Origin: Synergistaceae bacterium
GTDB lineage: Bacteria; Synergistota; Synergistia; Synergistales; Aminobacteriaceae
NCBI GenBank assembly: GCA_017448375.1
Contig: JAFSLR010000362.1
Span: 1 to 10,159 of the forward strand
Direction: 5' to 3'
DNA: 10,159 nucleotides
Positions 1-6,662 of the stretch are shown here, piece after piece. The position numbers were made by a program, and so were the translations under genes. The notes under the pieces were generated by a model, which did not search any database, was not told where the DNA came from, and worked only from the letters and a program-made list of their open reading frames with translations. Each line of letters opens with the position of its first letter. The first letter of the stretch is position 1.

Positions 1-2
1 CC

Positions 3-1283
3 TCAATAATTTTCATTGATGAGATTGACGCTATTGCCCCAAAACGCGAAGACATGGGCGGCGAAAAACAAGTCGAACGCAGAGTCGTAGCTCAGCTTCT
101 CGCACTAATGGACGGACTCAAATCACGCGGACAGTTAATCGTTATCGGCGCAACTAATATCCCCAACTCATTAGACCCCGCACTAAGGAGGCCGGGAAGA
201 TTTGACCGCGAAATCTCAATCCCAACTCCCGACCGTAACGGACGCTTAGAGATTCTCAAGATTCACACTCGCGGTATGCCTCTGGCCGATGACGTTGACC
301 TGAAGAGAATCGCTGACCTTTCACACGGTTTCGTAGGGGCTGACCTCGAAGCACTCGCAAAAGAAGCCGCAATGTCATGCGTAAGAGATATTCTCCCTTA
401 CGTTGATTTCAACACGCAGGAAATTCCCTACGAACGAATCGCACGACTCGAAGTCAGTATGCGTCATTTCATGAATGCACTTCTTGAGACTGAACCGTCA
501 GCAACAAGAGAAGTCTTTGTCGAAATCCCTGACGTTACATGGAATGACATAGGCGGTCTCGATTCCGTCAAGCAAGAACTCATACAGGCTGTTACATGGC
601 CGCTGAAACATTCTGAGATTTTCGGGCGTTATGACATTCAGCCGACAAGAGGAATTTTACTTTACGGGAAATCGGGAACAGGCAAGACCCTCCTCGCTAA
701 AGCATTAGCCCACGAAAGCGGCGTAAATTTCATCAGCGTTCAGAGTGCAAATGTATTGTCGCGTTATCTCGGTGAGTCAGAACGTGCGCTCAAAGACATT
801 TTCAGGGTCGCTAAACAGGCTGCACCGTCAATAATATATTTCGATGAGATAGAAGCATTATTCCCAGAAAGAACAGGTACAGGCTCAATGTTCGCATCAA
901 CAGAAGCAAGACTCACAAGCCAGTTTCTTGCTGAAATGCACGGTATCGAGGAGCTTAACGGCGTTACGGTACTTGCTGCGACAAACCGTATAGATCTCAT
1001 TGACAAGTCGCTTCTTTCATCGGGAATTTTTGACATGAAACTTGAGCTTCCATTGCCCGACAAGAAATCACGCGCTGAGATTTTCAGCATATTGTTACGG
1101 AAAAAGCCTCTCGATGATGATGTTAATGTTGACGGATTATCGGCCATGACTGAGAATTTATCCGGCGGTGATATTTCAATGATTTGCAGGCGCGCAGCAG
1201 TGAACGCTCTCAAACGTGATATGAATGATTTTGTGATAAGGCTGTGCGATTTTGAGGAAGCATTACGGGGGTTGAAGCTGTGA
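3..1283 (+). CDS. CDC48/p97-like double AAA ATPase, 5'-truncated
   Basis: Only the last 426 residues are present; the reading frame is open from base 3, so the start, any N-domain and the D1 Walker A lie outside the window. The visible part begins in the D1 Walker B (IIFIDEIDAIAP, from base 6) and continues through the D1 arginine-finger segment RRPGRFDR (186-209). The D2 ring follows: Walker A GKSGTGKT (666-689), pore loop with RYLGES, Walker B IIYFDEIEA (831-857) and sensor-1 AATNR. Proteins of this family form hexamers that thread and unfold protein substrates using ATP. D2 is unusual: Walker A has KS where the family has PP, and the RPGR finger motif is SSGI (1017-1028), so both arginine fingers are missing. 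The gene overlaps the next by four bases (GTGA). Family assignment is firm; the substrate is unknown. Confidence 0.93.
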   Translation, partial: SIIFIDEIDAIAPKREDMGGEKQVERRVVAQLLALMDGLKSRGQLIVIGATNIPNSLDPALRRPGRFDREISIPTPDRNGRLEILKIHTRGMPLADDVDLKRIADLSHGFVGADLEALAKEAAMSCVRDILPYVDFNTQEIPYERIARLEVSMRHFMNALLETEPSATREVFVEIPDVTWNDIGGLDSVKQELIQAVTWPLKHSEIFGRYDIQPTRGILLYGKSGTGKTLLAKALAHESGVNFISVQSANVLSRYLGESERALKDIFRVAKQAAPSIIYFDEIEALFPERTGTGSMFASTEARLTSQFLAEMHGIEELNGVTVLAATNRIDLIDKSLLSSGIFDMKLELPLPDKKSRAEIFSILLRKKPLDDDVNVDGLSAMTENLSGGDISMICRRAAVNALKRDMNDFVIRLCDFEEALRGLKL

Positions 1284-2269
1284 GAGTCGAAATTCTTGCC
1301 GAAAGAAATTACCCGCGAACAGATATATTTTTGGCCGAACAGTTAGACCGAACACGAAGCGCAATACAAAAGCTCTTAAGGGTCGGAAAAATAAAAATGG
1401 AGGACGGAACACGCGCAAAAGGTTCACGAAAAGTCCTCGAAGGCCAGATATTTATCGCCGAAATTCCAGAGTCGCTCAACATGACGTATTTGCGGGCTGA
1501 ACCGGTAGATTTTGAGGTTGTCTACGAGGATGATTATCTGCTGGTCGTCAACAAGCCTTCAGGAGTCGTCGTTCACCCTGCCCCGGGAAGCTGGCGTAAT
1601 ACTTTGGTGAACGGACTCGTGTACCGTTACCCGGAATTTCGCGTGATGACAAGCTGGTTAAGGCCGGGAATTGTTCACAGGCTTGACGGGGGTACATCAG
1701 GGTTAATGGTTGTCGCAAGAAGCGATAAAGTAATGATTGAACTTATGGCAATGTTCAAAGAACGTACAGTGAAGAAACAATATATTGCGCTTGTACACGG
1801 AGTCCCCGAAAAACGCGAGGGAATTTTGTCCGGGCCAATCTCAAGAGACCCGAATAACTGTCTTCATATGATAATTGCTGAAGGCGGAAAGCCCTCACTT
1901 ACGGGCTATAAAGTCTTGTGGAGCTTTAACGGTATATCGCTCGTTAAGTTTGATTTGTTCACGGGAAGGACTCATCAAATCAGGGTTCATATGTCAGCTT
2001 TAGGGTGTCCGCTCGTAGGGGATAAGTCTTACGGGGCAAATGATGAGGGACTCACAAGGGTATATCTTCATTCGTGGAGGCTCGAATTTACTCACCCTGT
2101 TACGGGGGAAGAAATGAGATTCCGTCAGAGTGTTACGCCCGATTTCATAGAGCGAATAAAGTACTTGAAGGAAGGTAAGCCGATTGATTTCACGGAGAAT
2201 GTTCCGGCAGTGAAAGATGAATCCCAAGAGGAATACGAGACGGATTTTGACGGAGAATTTGATGATTGA
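1280..2269 (+). CDS. rluD: RluA/RluD-family 23S rRNA pseudouridine synthase
   Basis: This 329-residue protein should isomerise uridine to pseudouridine in RNA, most likely large-subunit rRNA. An S4-type RNA-binding domain covers about residues 1-65 and the catalytic domain about 78-290. The catalytic motif is HRLDGGTSGL (133-142), with nucleophilic Asp136; the usual residues after HRLD are often K/R-D, here GG. TGRTHQIRVH (228-237) is the second family signature. The C-terminal 30 residues are very acidic (QEEYETDFDGEFDD) and not part of the fold. The GTG start overlaps the AAA ATPase stop (GTGA), implying translational coupling; later starts would cut the S4 domain. Family is certain. RluD rather than another RluA paralogue is suggested by the S4 domain plus full length, but the exact target uridines cannot be read from sequence. 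Confidence 0.92.
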   Translation: MRVEILAERNYPRTDIFLAEQLDRTRSAIQKLLRVGKIKMEDGTRAKGSRKVLEGQIFIAEIPESLNMTYLRAEPVDFEVVYEDDYLLVVNKPSGVVVHPAPGSWRNTLVNGLVYRYPEFRVMTSWLRPGIVHRLDGGTSGLMVVARSDKVMIELMAMFKERTVKKQYIALVHGVPEKREGILSGPISRDPNNCLHMIIAEGGKPSLTGYKVLWSFNGISLVKFDLFTGRTHQIRVHMSALGCPLVGDKSYGANDEGLTRVYLHSWRLEFTHPVTGEEMRFRQSVTPDFIERIKYLKEGKPIDFTENVPAVKDESQEEYETDFDGEFDD

Positions 2270-2274
2270 AATTA

Positions 2275-2294
2275 TCCCCCTGAAATAAGGGGGA
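2275..2294. terminator. Hairpin between convergent genes, likely bidirectional terminator
   Basis: Perfect 7-bp inverted repeat TCCCCCT / AGGGGGA with a 6-base loop GAAATA, placed in the 37-base gap between the stops of the pseudouridine synthase (plus) and the CapA-family gene (minus). The flanking T tracts are weak on both sides (CTTTCATT on plus, ATAATTT on minus), so termination efficiency is uncertain, but position and stem strength fit a shared terminator. Confidence 0.65.
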
Positions 2295-2306
2295 CTTTCA
2301 TTGCAC

Positions 2307-3455
2307 CTACAATGGAGACTTCCTGTGGCTTTTCGGCAAAATGTCGGGGCTTTCTTCACGCCACAAAACATTAAAGCCGTTTTCATCAAATACCTTCTGC
2401 GCCCCCAGAAACTCATTCACCGAACGCCCAATAGCACGCAAATTATTCACCTGAGACTTGCTTAACCCCTCAAAGTTCAGCGTCTTAATCAATGTCTCAT
2501 TACTTCCTGCGTAGGTTACTTCTGTCCGCTTTGAGCCGGGCGCAATCACATATAACGGCGCAATACTCAATCTTGAGAGCCTCGTTGTACCTTCAGTTTT
2601 CACAAATTCAGCCGATAGTATTATGCTTCTCTCACGCGGTCTAGTCCTCTGGAATGACACGAAATTCCCCAATGACCACGCAACCGCTTTAACGTCCTCA
2701 GACACTATCACTTCAACAGGCTGCAAAACATGCGGGTGCGTCCCAACAACTAACGTAGCACCTTCACGAATCGCAATATCAGCTGCTTTCTTCTGGTGTA
2801 CGTTGGGCTTGTAGTGGTACTCGTTACCCCAATGGAATAACGCTATTATCACATCAGGGCTTAACGCTCGCGCTCGTTTCATGCTCTGCACTATATCCGC
2901 TTCACCATACACATTCAAATGTACATCTGATGACTTAGGCCACATGTTACTCCCGTATGAATGATTGATGAAGGCCGTACGTATTCCGTTGTTGTCGAGA
3001 ATTATTGCGTCGTTCGAGGGTACGTCATCTAATCCCAATCCTATGCACGGTATATCCGCACTGTTCAAGACCGCTACTGTACGCCTTGCACCGTTCGCGC
3101 CCCTGTCGAAAATATGATTGTTCGCCAATGTCAGCAAGTCAACCCCTAAATCCCCCGTCAAATTCTCAGTGAATACATCAGGAGTGTTGAAGAATGGAAA
3201 CCCGGCGTAACGCAATTTCTTCCCAGTTCCGGCAAATACAGTCTCCAAATTACCCACCAGAAATTCTCCCTCAAATACAGGCTTTATCCTCCTGAATGAA
3301 GGCGTGAAATCATACGTTCCGTCCTTCCTTCGGGCTGCGTCTAACTGCTGATCGTGTACCATTATGTCCCCTATGAAAAGAAAGCGCGCTCTCGTCTCAC
3401 CGTATGCACAGCTGCAAATCAATAACATCGTAAGCAAAAGAAATTTCTTCATCAT
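2307..3455 (-). CDS. Exported CapA-family (PGA_cap) metallophosphatase-like protein
   Basis: A 382-residue protein of the CapA/PgsA family, related to calcineurin-type phosphoesterases and named after poly-gamma-glutamate capsule synthesis. Visible family motifs in order: GDIMVH (29-34), GNLET (68-72), TLANNHIFDRG (109-119), LFHWGNEYHYKP (206-217) and VVGTHPHVLQPVE (236-248); the Asp, Asn and His residues match the metal-binding positions. The N-terminus (MMKK, then a hydrophobic run to about residue 16) is a signal sequence. Cleavage could follow AYG19 (signal peptidase I), or Cys16 could be lipidated, though ICSC is a poor lipobox. It is transcribed alone and no capB, capC or ligase gene is nearby, so capsule synthesis is not implied; many solitary CapA-like proteins have unknown substrates. 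The start gives tandem Met codons behind a modest GGGTGA ribosome site. Confidence 0.9.
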   Translation of the reverse strand: MMKKFLLLTMLLICSCAYGETRARFLFIGDIMVHDQQLDAARRKDGTYDFTPSFRRIKPVFEGEFLVGNLETVFAGTGKKLRYAGFPFFNTPDVFTENLTGDLGVDLLTLANNHIFDRGANGARRTVAVLNSADIPCIGLGLDDVPSNDAIILDNNGIRTAFINHSYGSNMWPKSSDVHLNVYGEADIVQSMKRARALSPDVIIALFHWGNEYHYKPNVHQKKAADIAIREGATLVVGTHPHVLQPVEVIVSEDVKAVAWSLGNFVSFQRTRPRERSIILSAEFVKTEGTTRLSRLSIAPLYVIAPGSKRTEVTYAGSNETLIKTLNFEGLSKSQVNNLRAIGRSVNEFLGAQKVFDENGFNVLWREESPDILPKSHRKSPL

Positions 3456-3510
3456 TAAATCACCCGAACCATGATAACATATATAATCATATTATATTGA
3501 GGTTTTTTTC
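3456..3510. promoter_or_regulatory. Divergent promoter region with mirrored TATAAT boxes
   Basis: This 55-base AT-rich spacer separates the minus-strand CapA-family gene from plus-strand prmA. It holds the inverted repeat TATAAT-CAT-ATTATA (3482-3496), which puts a consensus -10 hexamer on each strand: 3482-3487 reading right and 3496-3491 reading left. I see no convincing -35 at 17 bp for either, so the exact promoter is uncertain. A GAGG ribosome site (3499-3502) sits 8 bases before the prmA ATG and is followed by a T7 run. Confidence 0.45.
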
Positions 3511-4422
3511 ATGAAAGATAATAATTTCTGGTGGATTGTCGAACTCTCTGTGCCTTGCGCACTCTATAACCGTACTCATAATGAGGAACGTTTGAGCACC
3601 GTTGCAACTTTAAGCGGGGCTTTAGGGGCTGAAGTTTTCACGGAGAATGATTTTTACGGCAATGAACTTCTCTTCCTCAGAGCAAGCTATGAAGGCTCAA
3701 GGGGGATTGATGACGTTGTTTATCAGCTCGATTTCATTCTCAATGACGCTAGTTTTACGGGGATTAATATCGCACGCTGTTACAAGCTCGAAAATGAAGC
3801 ATGGAATACTCAGCATTATGACGCTTTCCCGCCGTTACCCGTAGGAAAAAGCCTTATCGTAATGGCCCCTTGGCACGAGGATGAAGAAATCCCGGAAGGA
3901 AGAATGCCAATCTACATTTACCCTGCAAGCGCATTCGGTACGGGTTATCATGAGAGTACGCAAATTGCACTTTCATTGATTGAGGAGATTGTGAAAAAAG
4001 GTGATACTATTCTCGATGTCGGTACGGGAACAGGTATACTCTTCATCACAGCGTTGAAACTCGGCGCAAGCAAGGCAGTAGCAAGAGACATTGACCCCGA
4101 AACACTCAACGAGGCAAGGCGCAACATGAATCTCAACGGAATTAACCCTAAAGTCTGCGAACTCTCAGAGGGCGATTTGTTGAAAGGCTTCAAAGGGCAG
4201 GTCAATATTTTAACGGCTAATATTCTCCTAAATCCCAACATTACGCTTTTGCCCGAAGTAAGAAGAGTGTTAAAGCCCAAAGGTTTTGCAGTCTTTTCGG
4301 GTATGACTAATATTGAACGTCATCTCTTCGTGTCCGTCCTTGAGGCATCAAAGCTCGAAATTGAACGCGAAATGAGAATCGGCGACTGGTGGGGCTGCCG
4401 GGCCGTTAAAGCATGGGGTTAG
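3511..4422 (+). CDS. prmA: Ribosomal protein L11 methyltransferase PrmA
   Basis: A 303-residue cytoplasmic class I SAM-dependent methyltransferase, close to the usual PrmA length (about 290-310). PrmA trimethylates ribosomal protein L11. The N-terminal substrate-recognition domain covers about residues 1-110. It is followed by the PrmA signature YPASAFGTGYHESTQ (137-151), the SAM-binding motif ILDVGTGTG (167-175), the acidic motif II residue in DIDPE (193-197) and the ANIL motif (236-239) at the active-site loop. The ATG start is supported by GAGG 8 bases upstream. It leads a plus-strand cluster with mtaB and an Hsp70-like gene. In Bacillus subtilis prmA (yqeT) and mtaB (yqeV) also lie together, downstream of dnaK-dnaJ. 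Confidence 0.93.
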   Translation: MKDNNFWWIVELSVPCALYNRTHNEERLSTVATLSGALGAEVFTENDFYGNELLFLRASYEGSRGIDDVVYQLDFILNDASFTGINIARCYKLENEAWNTQHYDAFPPLPVGKSLIVMAPWHEDEEIPEGRMPIYIYPASAFGTGYHESTQIALSLIEEIVKKGDTILDVGTGTGILFITALKLGASKAVARDIDPETLNEARRNMNLNGINPKVCELSEGDLLKGFKGQVNILTANILLNPNITLLPEVRRVLKPKGFAVFSGMTNIERHLFVSVLEASKLEIEREMRIGDWWGCRAVKAWG

Positions 4423-4435
4423 GATAGTGCGTAAT

Positions 4436-4441
4436 GGAGAG
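4436..4441 (+). promoter_or_regulatory. Ribosome binding site selecting the mtaB GTG start
   Basis: GGAGAG lies 6 bases before the GTG at 4448. The alternative in-frame GTG at 4427 has only AGGA two bases upstream, too close to work well. The site therefore favours 4448, which also places the first iron-sulfur cysteine at residue 15, as is normal for the family. Confidence 0.55.
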
Positions 4442-4447
4442 TGTGTA

Positions 4448-5737
4448 GTGGACAGCGGGAAGGGTACAACATATATTCACGTTTTCGGTTGCAGGGCTTC
4501 ACTCTCTGAGGGGGAATTTATTGCGGGTATGATGAAGTCTTACGGCCATGATGTTACGGAGGATTTGACGCGGGAATTTTCATCAGCAGTAATCGTTACA
4601 TGTTCCGTTACCCATGAGGCCGACAGGAAATGCAGAAACTTAATCCGAAGAGTTCGCAAAATTCTGGGGGCTGAAGGGGTGCTTGCTGTCTGCGGTTGCT
4701 GGGCGCAAGGTGTTGACGCTAATTCGGCCAGAGATTTGGGCGTTGACATTCTCGGAGGCTCTAAAGGGAAAAATTTAATCCCGTCAGCCGTAATCAATAT
4801 GTCAGAAAATGGCCGTAAATTTCTCGACTTGAGAACACACGATATGTCGCAATGGGAGGAATTACCGCTAAATTCTACTGTGCTTCATTCGCGCGCTTTC
4901 GTCAAAATTCAGGACGGCTGTAACCATTTCTGTACTTACTGTATTATTCCGTTTCTCAGAGGAAAACCCGTAAGCAGACCTATCGAAAATATTATCGCCG
5001 AAATTAACAGGCTCATTGACAACGGCACAAAGGAAATTATTTTCACGGGTATTCACTTGGGGATTTACGGTAAGGATATTGATACGTCGCTTGCTGATTT
5101 GATACGGAAAGTTTCAAGGGTTGACGGCCTTAAACGTTTGAGACTGGGATCTATTGAGCCGTTCTCGCTTGATGATGAGTTGATTAATGCTCTCGCTGAG
5201 TGTAAAGCGTTCTGTCATCATTTACATTTGCCGTTACAGAGCGGTGATGATGATATTTTAGGTAGAATGAGACGGGGATATACATCTGCTGAGTTCGTGA
5301 AGGTATGCGATAATTTAAGGGAAAAAATTTCAGGGGATATTCACATTTCAAGCGACATTTTAACGGGCTTTCCGGGCGAAAGTGATACGGCGTTCAATAA
5401 CACTCTTGACGTTATGAAGGCTTCAGGATTTGGGCGCGTTCACGTTTTCCCGTATTCGGCGAGAAAAGGAACTTTAGCCGCGAACATGGCCGGGCAGGTC
5501 TCACATTCAGCAAAAATTGAACGTGTAGCAAGGGCTATATCTTTGGGGCGTGAAATGTTCAGGGATTACGCACAAAAATTTGTTGGGACTGAGGCTGAAA
5601 TTCTCATTGAGCGCGATAACAAAGGCCATACAAGGAATTACATTGAGGCCGTATGCTCTGGAAATGACAACGAGATTGTGAAAGCTGAGGTGATACGCTT
5701 TGACGGGAACAGGCTCGAATGTTTGCGCAGGGATTGA
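4448..5737 (+). CDS. mtaB: tRNA (t6A37) methylthiotransferase MtaB
   Basis: A radical-SAM enzyme converting t6A37 to ms2t6A37 in ANN-decoding tRNAs. From the GTG at 4448 it has 429 residues, usual for the family; a GTG at 4427 would add seven. The N-terminal MTTase domain carries three cluster cysteines: FGCRAS (Cys15), VTCSVTHEAD (Cys52) and CGCWAQ (Cys84). The radical-SAM motif CNHFCTYCIIP provides Cys158, Cys162 and Cys165 for the second [4Fe-4S] cluster. LHLPLQSG and HVFPYSARKGT are further family signatures, and a TRAM-like RNA-binding domain occupies roughly the last 55 residues. The TCSVTHEAD segment fits MtaB better than MiaB or RimO. Its 3' end overlaps the next gene by 38 bases, so the two are probably translated from one mRNA. 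Confidence 0.92.
   Translation: MDSGKGTTYIHVFGCRASLSEGEFIAGMMKSYGHDVTEDLTREFSSAVIVTCSVTHEADRKCRNLIRRVRKILGAEGVLAVCGCWAQGVDANSARDLGVDILGGSKGKNLIPSAVINMSENGRKFLDLRTHDMSQWEELPLNSTVLHSRAFVKIQDGCNHFCTYCIIPFLRGKPVSRPIENIIAEINRLIDNGTKEIIFTGIHLGIYGKDIDTSLADLIRKVSRVDGLKRLRLGSIEPFSLDDELINALAECKAFCHHLHLPLQSGDDDILGRMRRGYTSAEFVKVCDNLREKISGDIHISSDILTGFPGESDTAFNNTLDVMKASGFGRVHVFPYSARKGTLAANMAGQVSHSAKIERVARAISLGREMFRDYAQKFVGTEAEILIERDNKGHTRNYIEAVCSGNDNEIVKAEVIRFDGNRLECLRRD
5687..5693 (+). promoter_or_regulatory. Strong Shine-Dalgarno deciding a TTG start
   Basis: GAGGTGA lies inside the 3' end of mtaB, 6 bases before TTG at 5700, and is a 7-base match to the anti-Shine-Dalgarno. A TGA in the downstream gene's frame at 5691-5693 blocks any earlier start, and there is no ATG or GTG before the phosphate-binding motif GIDAGS, so the TTG is the only credible initiator. 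Confidence 0.7.
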
Positions 5738-6662
5738 CGCGGGGTCGGAATGCTCAAAGCTGGCGTATTCCGATAATTTAGGCTCAAGGGTCATCGCTAG
5801 GGCGGAAGGTGCTGACTTCGTGTCATTGAGGGAGGATGCAGAGATTTTCTTCGATGATATTGTGTCATCGTGCGTTGTTGCCGTCAAAGATAATACGCCT
5901 TCAAGACAGCGCGAGTCTTTAAGGGTAAGGGCGTTAAATTCGGGGTTCAGGAATGCTGATGTTATGGGACAATTTGAGGCCATGACTTTTGGGGTTAATA
6001 ATGATGAGGCTAGAACTCTGATTTGCGATTTCGGCGCGTCTGGGTGTGTTTTTGCTGTGATTGAAGCGGGTGATGTTGTTGATGAAGGATATGTTGATGT
6101 AGGAGGTAATATGTTCGACAAAATTTTTGCGGAATATCTCAGCGAATTAAAGTTAAGGAAGAAGGCTGACGATTTCATTCTCAAAGAGGCCAAACGCATT
6201 AAGCATATTCTCAGCGATAATGAGGCGCGTTTGTGGAATAATTCAACAATTTACAGAAATGATTTAGAGAGATTGATATATTTTCCTGTTTTAAGGGCTT
6301 CACACACATTAAAGAGATTTTTACGGGTCTGGAAACCTCAAAGATTTATCCTCACCGGAGGCTGTGCGAAAATTCCGCTGGTCAGGGAGATTTTCAAGGG
6401 TGCTGAGGTTGATTATGACATTATTGCAAGGGGCGCGTCGCTCAAAGGTTTAATGCTCTCGAAACAGGAAGCAAGGAAAAATATTATCGACAACGTTTCA
6501 CGGATTAGGGCATTGAGGGCTGAAATTATAGGGATTGAGGAGAAATTGACACGCCAGCAAAAAGACAGGATTTATGTACTCTTCAGGCAGGCCGAAGGGA
6601 TTAATGACGCTGGGATTATTGCACTAATGGAAAACTTAGTCCGCGAAATTAAGAACGCTTAG
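5700..6662 (+). CDS. Minimal Hsp70-like (actin-fold) ATPase lacking the beta substrate-binding domain
   Basis: A 320-residue protein that follows the Hsp70 nucleotide-binding domain in order. Phosphate-1 is AGIDAGSECSK (10-20). A crossover segment RQRESLRVRALNSGF (69-83) matches the Hsp70 xxRQATxxAGxxAGL region. Phosphate-2 is LICDFGASG (107-115), followed by YVDVGGNMFD (131-140), like Hsp70 THLGGxDFD. A IIB-like segment LKEAKRIKHILS (161-172) and adenosine motif ILTGGCAKIPLVREIF (217-232) complete it. Only about 35 residues join phosphate-1 to the crossover, so most of subdomain IB, including the region of the DnaK catalytic Lys70, is absent; DnaK Thr199 corresponds to Gly115. No beta substrate-binding domain follows, yet residues 256-320 are helical and resemble the Hsp70 lid. 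BadF/HgdC-type ATPases share the first motif but lack the rest. Function unknown; probably cotranslated with mtaB. Confidence 0.78.
   Translation: MTGTGSNVCAGIDAGSECSKLAYSDNLGSRVIARAEGADFVSLREDAEIFFDDIVSSCVVAVKDNTPSRQRESLRVRALNSGFRNADVMGQFEAMTFGVNNDEARTLICDFGASGCVFAVIEAGDVVDEGYVDVGGNMFDKIFAEYLSELKLRKKADDFILKEAKRIKHILSDNEARLWNNSTIYRNDLERLIYFPVLRASHTLKRFLRVWKPQRFILTGGCAKIPLVREIFKGAEVDYDIIARGASLKGLMLSKQEARKNIIDNVSRIRALRAEIIGIEEKLTRQQKDRIYVLFRQAEGINDAGIIALMENLVREIKNA

Noticed and set aside
2000..2416. Minus-strand open frame of 138 codons covering the end of the pseudouridine synthase, the hairpin and the CapA-family 3' end.
   Set aside because: It runs across a terminator hairpin and two real genes, has no recognisable domain and no good ribosome site.
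2307..3455. Poly-gamma-glutamate capsule operon suggested by the CapA-family gene.
   Set aside because: No capB, capC or capE-like gene is adjacent; the gene stands alone between rluD and prmA.
3501..3510. T7 run before prmA considered as a terminator.
   Set aside because: There is no G/C-rich stem before it; it is the spacer between the GAGG ribosome site and the ATG.
4427..4447. Upstream GTG as the mtaB start.
   Set aside because: Possible, but its ribosome site would be only two bases away, while GTG at 4448 has a well-spaced GGAGAG; the extra seven residues show no family similarity.
5507..6199. A 230-codon open frame on the minus strand opposite mtaB and the Hsp70-like gene.
   Set aside because: Its translation is rich in Ser, Leu and Ala with no motif, and it spans two well-supported plus-strand genes; it is a shadow frame.
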